Shown in pieces: positions 4,853 through 5,819 of a stretch of DNA of 5,819 bases; positions within the stretch are counted from its first letter, which is position 1, and each line of letters begins with the position of its first letter. The DNA is taken from assembly GCA_005240025.1 (NCBI GenBank), contig SBBK01000135.1, forward strand, positions 1 to 5,819, in the 5' to 3' direction. The notes beneath the pieces are model-generated. The model was not told where the DNA came from. It saw only the letters and a list, made by a program, of their open reading frames with translations, and did no database searches. The position numbers and the translations under genes are program-made. This DNA comes from an archaeon (GTDB taxonomy: Archaea > Thermoproteota > Nitrososphaeria > Nitrososphaerales > Nitrosopumilaceae).

Positions 4853-5819
4853 ATGAAGAAAGTTTTTGTAAACGGATACGGTTCCATCGGGAACAGGGTT
4901 GTGCAGTTTATCAAAGACGATCCACAAATCAAGGTAGTGGGCATTGGAAAATACTCCCCCGACGACAGAGTAGACGATGCAATCTCCCGGGGATTTGATG
5001 TATATGTCCCTGCCAAAAAAATCGACTCGTTCAAAAATTACAAAATAAAAGGAAGCATCGAGGATGCCCTGTCTGAGTGTGACCTGGTAATCGATGCGTC
5101 GCCAGGTGGCACAGGTTATCTTAACAAAAAACAGCTTTACGAGCCTATGGGGCTAATGGCAATTTACCAGGGCGGAGAATCTGTCTTTGGGGATGAGCGA
5201 GTTTCTGATCTTTTGTTTAATTCACGTGTGAACTACAGAGAGGCATTTGGCAAAAAACATGTCATGCAGGGAAGCTGCAATGTCACAGGGATGGGAAGGG
5301 TCCTGCAACCACTGCGTGAAAAATATGGCTCCAGATTATTGAGGTTTGATGCGATACTGGTCAGACGTTGGGCTGATTTGGAGCAGACTGACAAATCCGT
5401 TCCTGACACAGTAGAATGGTCACCAAACCCGCACCACCAAGACGATGTAAAGTCTTACATGGGTAAAGACACACCATTGTTCATTCAGGCAATAAAGGTC
5501 CCAACAAGGCAGATGCATGTTCACATGATGAGCATACGATTCAAAGATGTAGCGCCTGACCCCTCGGAAATCCTTGGGCTGTTTAAAAACGAATATGGGG
5601 TGGCGACGCTCTGGACTGCCAGGGGCACAAAACAAATTCGCGATGCCGCAGAATCCATGAAGTTCAGCTTCAAAGACACAAACATGATTCACATTCACGC
5701 CAACATGCTGGAGTGCACGGGCGATACAGTGAAAATGGTTTATTCCGATGATCAGACCGGAATCGTCATACCAGAAAACCACATACTCATGCAGGCAATG
5801 TTGTTTCAAAAACCATACA
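4853..5819 (+). CDS. gap: Archaeal (type II) glyceraldehyde-3-phosphate dehydrogenase, C terminus cut by right edge
   Basis: This cytoplasmic enzyme interconverts glyceraldehyde-3-phosphate and 1,3-bisphosphoglycerate with NAD(P); in an autotroph it would work mainly in gluconeogenesis. I read 322 codons from the plus strand without a stop. Archaeal GAPDH has about 340 residues, so roughly 20 are missing. The Rossmann motif NGYGSIGNR is at residues 7-15, and K33 follows the second strand in the region that binds the adenosine 2'-phosphate in archaeal enzymes. The catalytic cysteine is C142 in QGSCNVTGMGR, and the probable catalytic histidine is H222 in PTRQMHVHMM. VRRWADLEQTD and SPNPHHQDDV are typical of the archaeal, not the bacterial, family. 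The ATG at 4853 is chosen because translation from the ATG at 4848 stops after two codons. No Shine-Dalgarno sequence is present, and a TATA-like box at 4824-4831 predicts a leaderless mRNA. Confidence 0.95.
   Translation, partial: MKKVFVNGYGSIGNRVVQFIKDDPQIKVVGIGKYSPDDRVDDAISRGFDVYVPAKKIDSFKNYKIKGSIEDALSECDLVIDASPGGTGYLNKKQLYEPMGLMAIYQGGESVFGDERVSDLLFNSRVNYREAFGKKHVMQGSCNVTGMGRVLQPLREKYGSRLLRFDAILVRRWADLEQTDKSVPDTVEWSPNPHHQDDVKSYMGKDTPLFIQAIKVPTRQMHVHMMSIRFKDVAPDPSEILGLFKNEYGVATLWTARGTKQIRDAAESMKFSFKDTNMIHIHANMLECTGDTVKMVYSDDQTGIVIPENHILMQAMLFQKPY

Noticed and set aside
5420..5809. A 129-codon minus-strand frame antisense to gap
   Set aside because: It overlaps conserved GAPDH sequence including the catalytic histidine region, and has no promoter or family motif of its own.
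1..5819. Mobile elements, CRISPR arrays, tRNA or rRNA genes, toxin-antitoxin or defence modules
   Set aside because: I looked on both strands and saw no terminal repeats, spaced direct repeats, cloverleaf, transposase or defence motifs. Coding density is high, and all but one gene is recognisable metabolism or redox function.

Overview
The window most likely comes from an archaeon, and probably an ammonia-oxidising type of Nitrososphaerota (Thaumarchaeota). The archaeal evidence is direct: the glyceraldehyde-3-phosphate dehydrogenase is the archaeal (type II) form, there is a mevalonate-pathway HMG-CoA synthase, and several start codons lie about 26 bases from a TATA-like box, as expected for leaderless archaeal transcripts. 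The narrower assignment is inference. It rests on the mix of biotin synthesis genes, a bacterial/eukaryotic-style HMG-CoA synthase and a membrane-anchored DsbA-like protein. Base composition looks moderately AT-rich by eye; it was not counted.

Layout from left to right. (1) The N-terminal 187 codons of bioA run off the left edge on the minus strand (1-563). (2) A 69-bp divergent promoter carries a 7-bp inverted repeat whose centre is exactly 35 bases from both the bioA and the bioD start. (3) bioD lies on the plus strand (633-1313). (4) An uncharacterised 175-residue protein on the minus strand (1303-1830) converges on bioD and overlaps it by 11 bp. (5) HMG-CoA synthase, mvaS, lies on the minus strand (1846-3240), 15 bp upstream of that gene, so the two probably form an operon. 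(6) A 146-bp intergenic region holds an oligo-T terminator, a dyad and two possible mvaS promoters. (7) A CxxCxxCC (YkgJ-type) cysteine-cluster protein (3387-3956) sits 23 bp downstream of a DsbA-family thiol oxidoreductase (3980-4744), both on the minus strand. (8) A divergent intergenic region follows. (9) gap lies on the plus strand (4853 onward) and is cut by the right edge about 20 residues before its expected end.

The genes are mostly core metabolism. BioA and BioD catalyse consecutive steps of biotin synthesis; biotin serves the acyl-CoA carboxylases that autotrophic Thaumarchaeota use to fix carbon. HMG-CoA synthase starts the mevalonate route to archaeal lipids. Archaeal GAPDH links triose phosphates with the lower glycolytic/gluconeogenic pathway. 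The DsbA and cysteine-cluster pair is a probable redox or metal-related unit. No mobile element, CRISPR array, RNA gene or clear new defence system was found. The most interesting signals are regulatory: the mirror-symmetric bioA/bioD operator-promoter, the interlocked terminators of the convergent pair, and the dyad and dual promoter signals ahead of mvaS.
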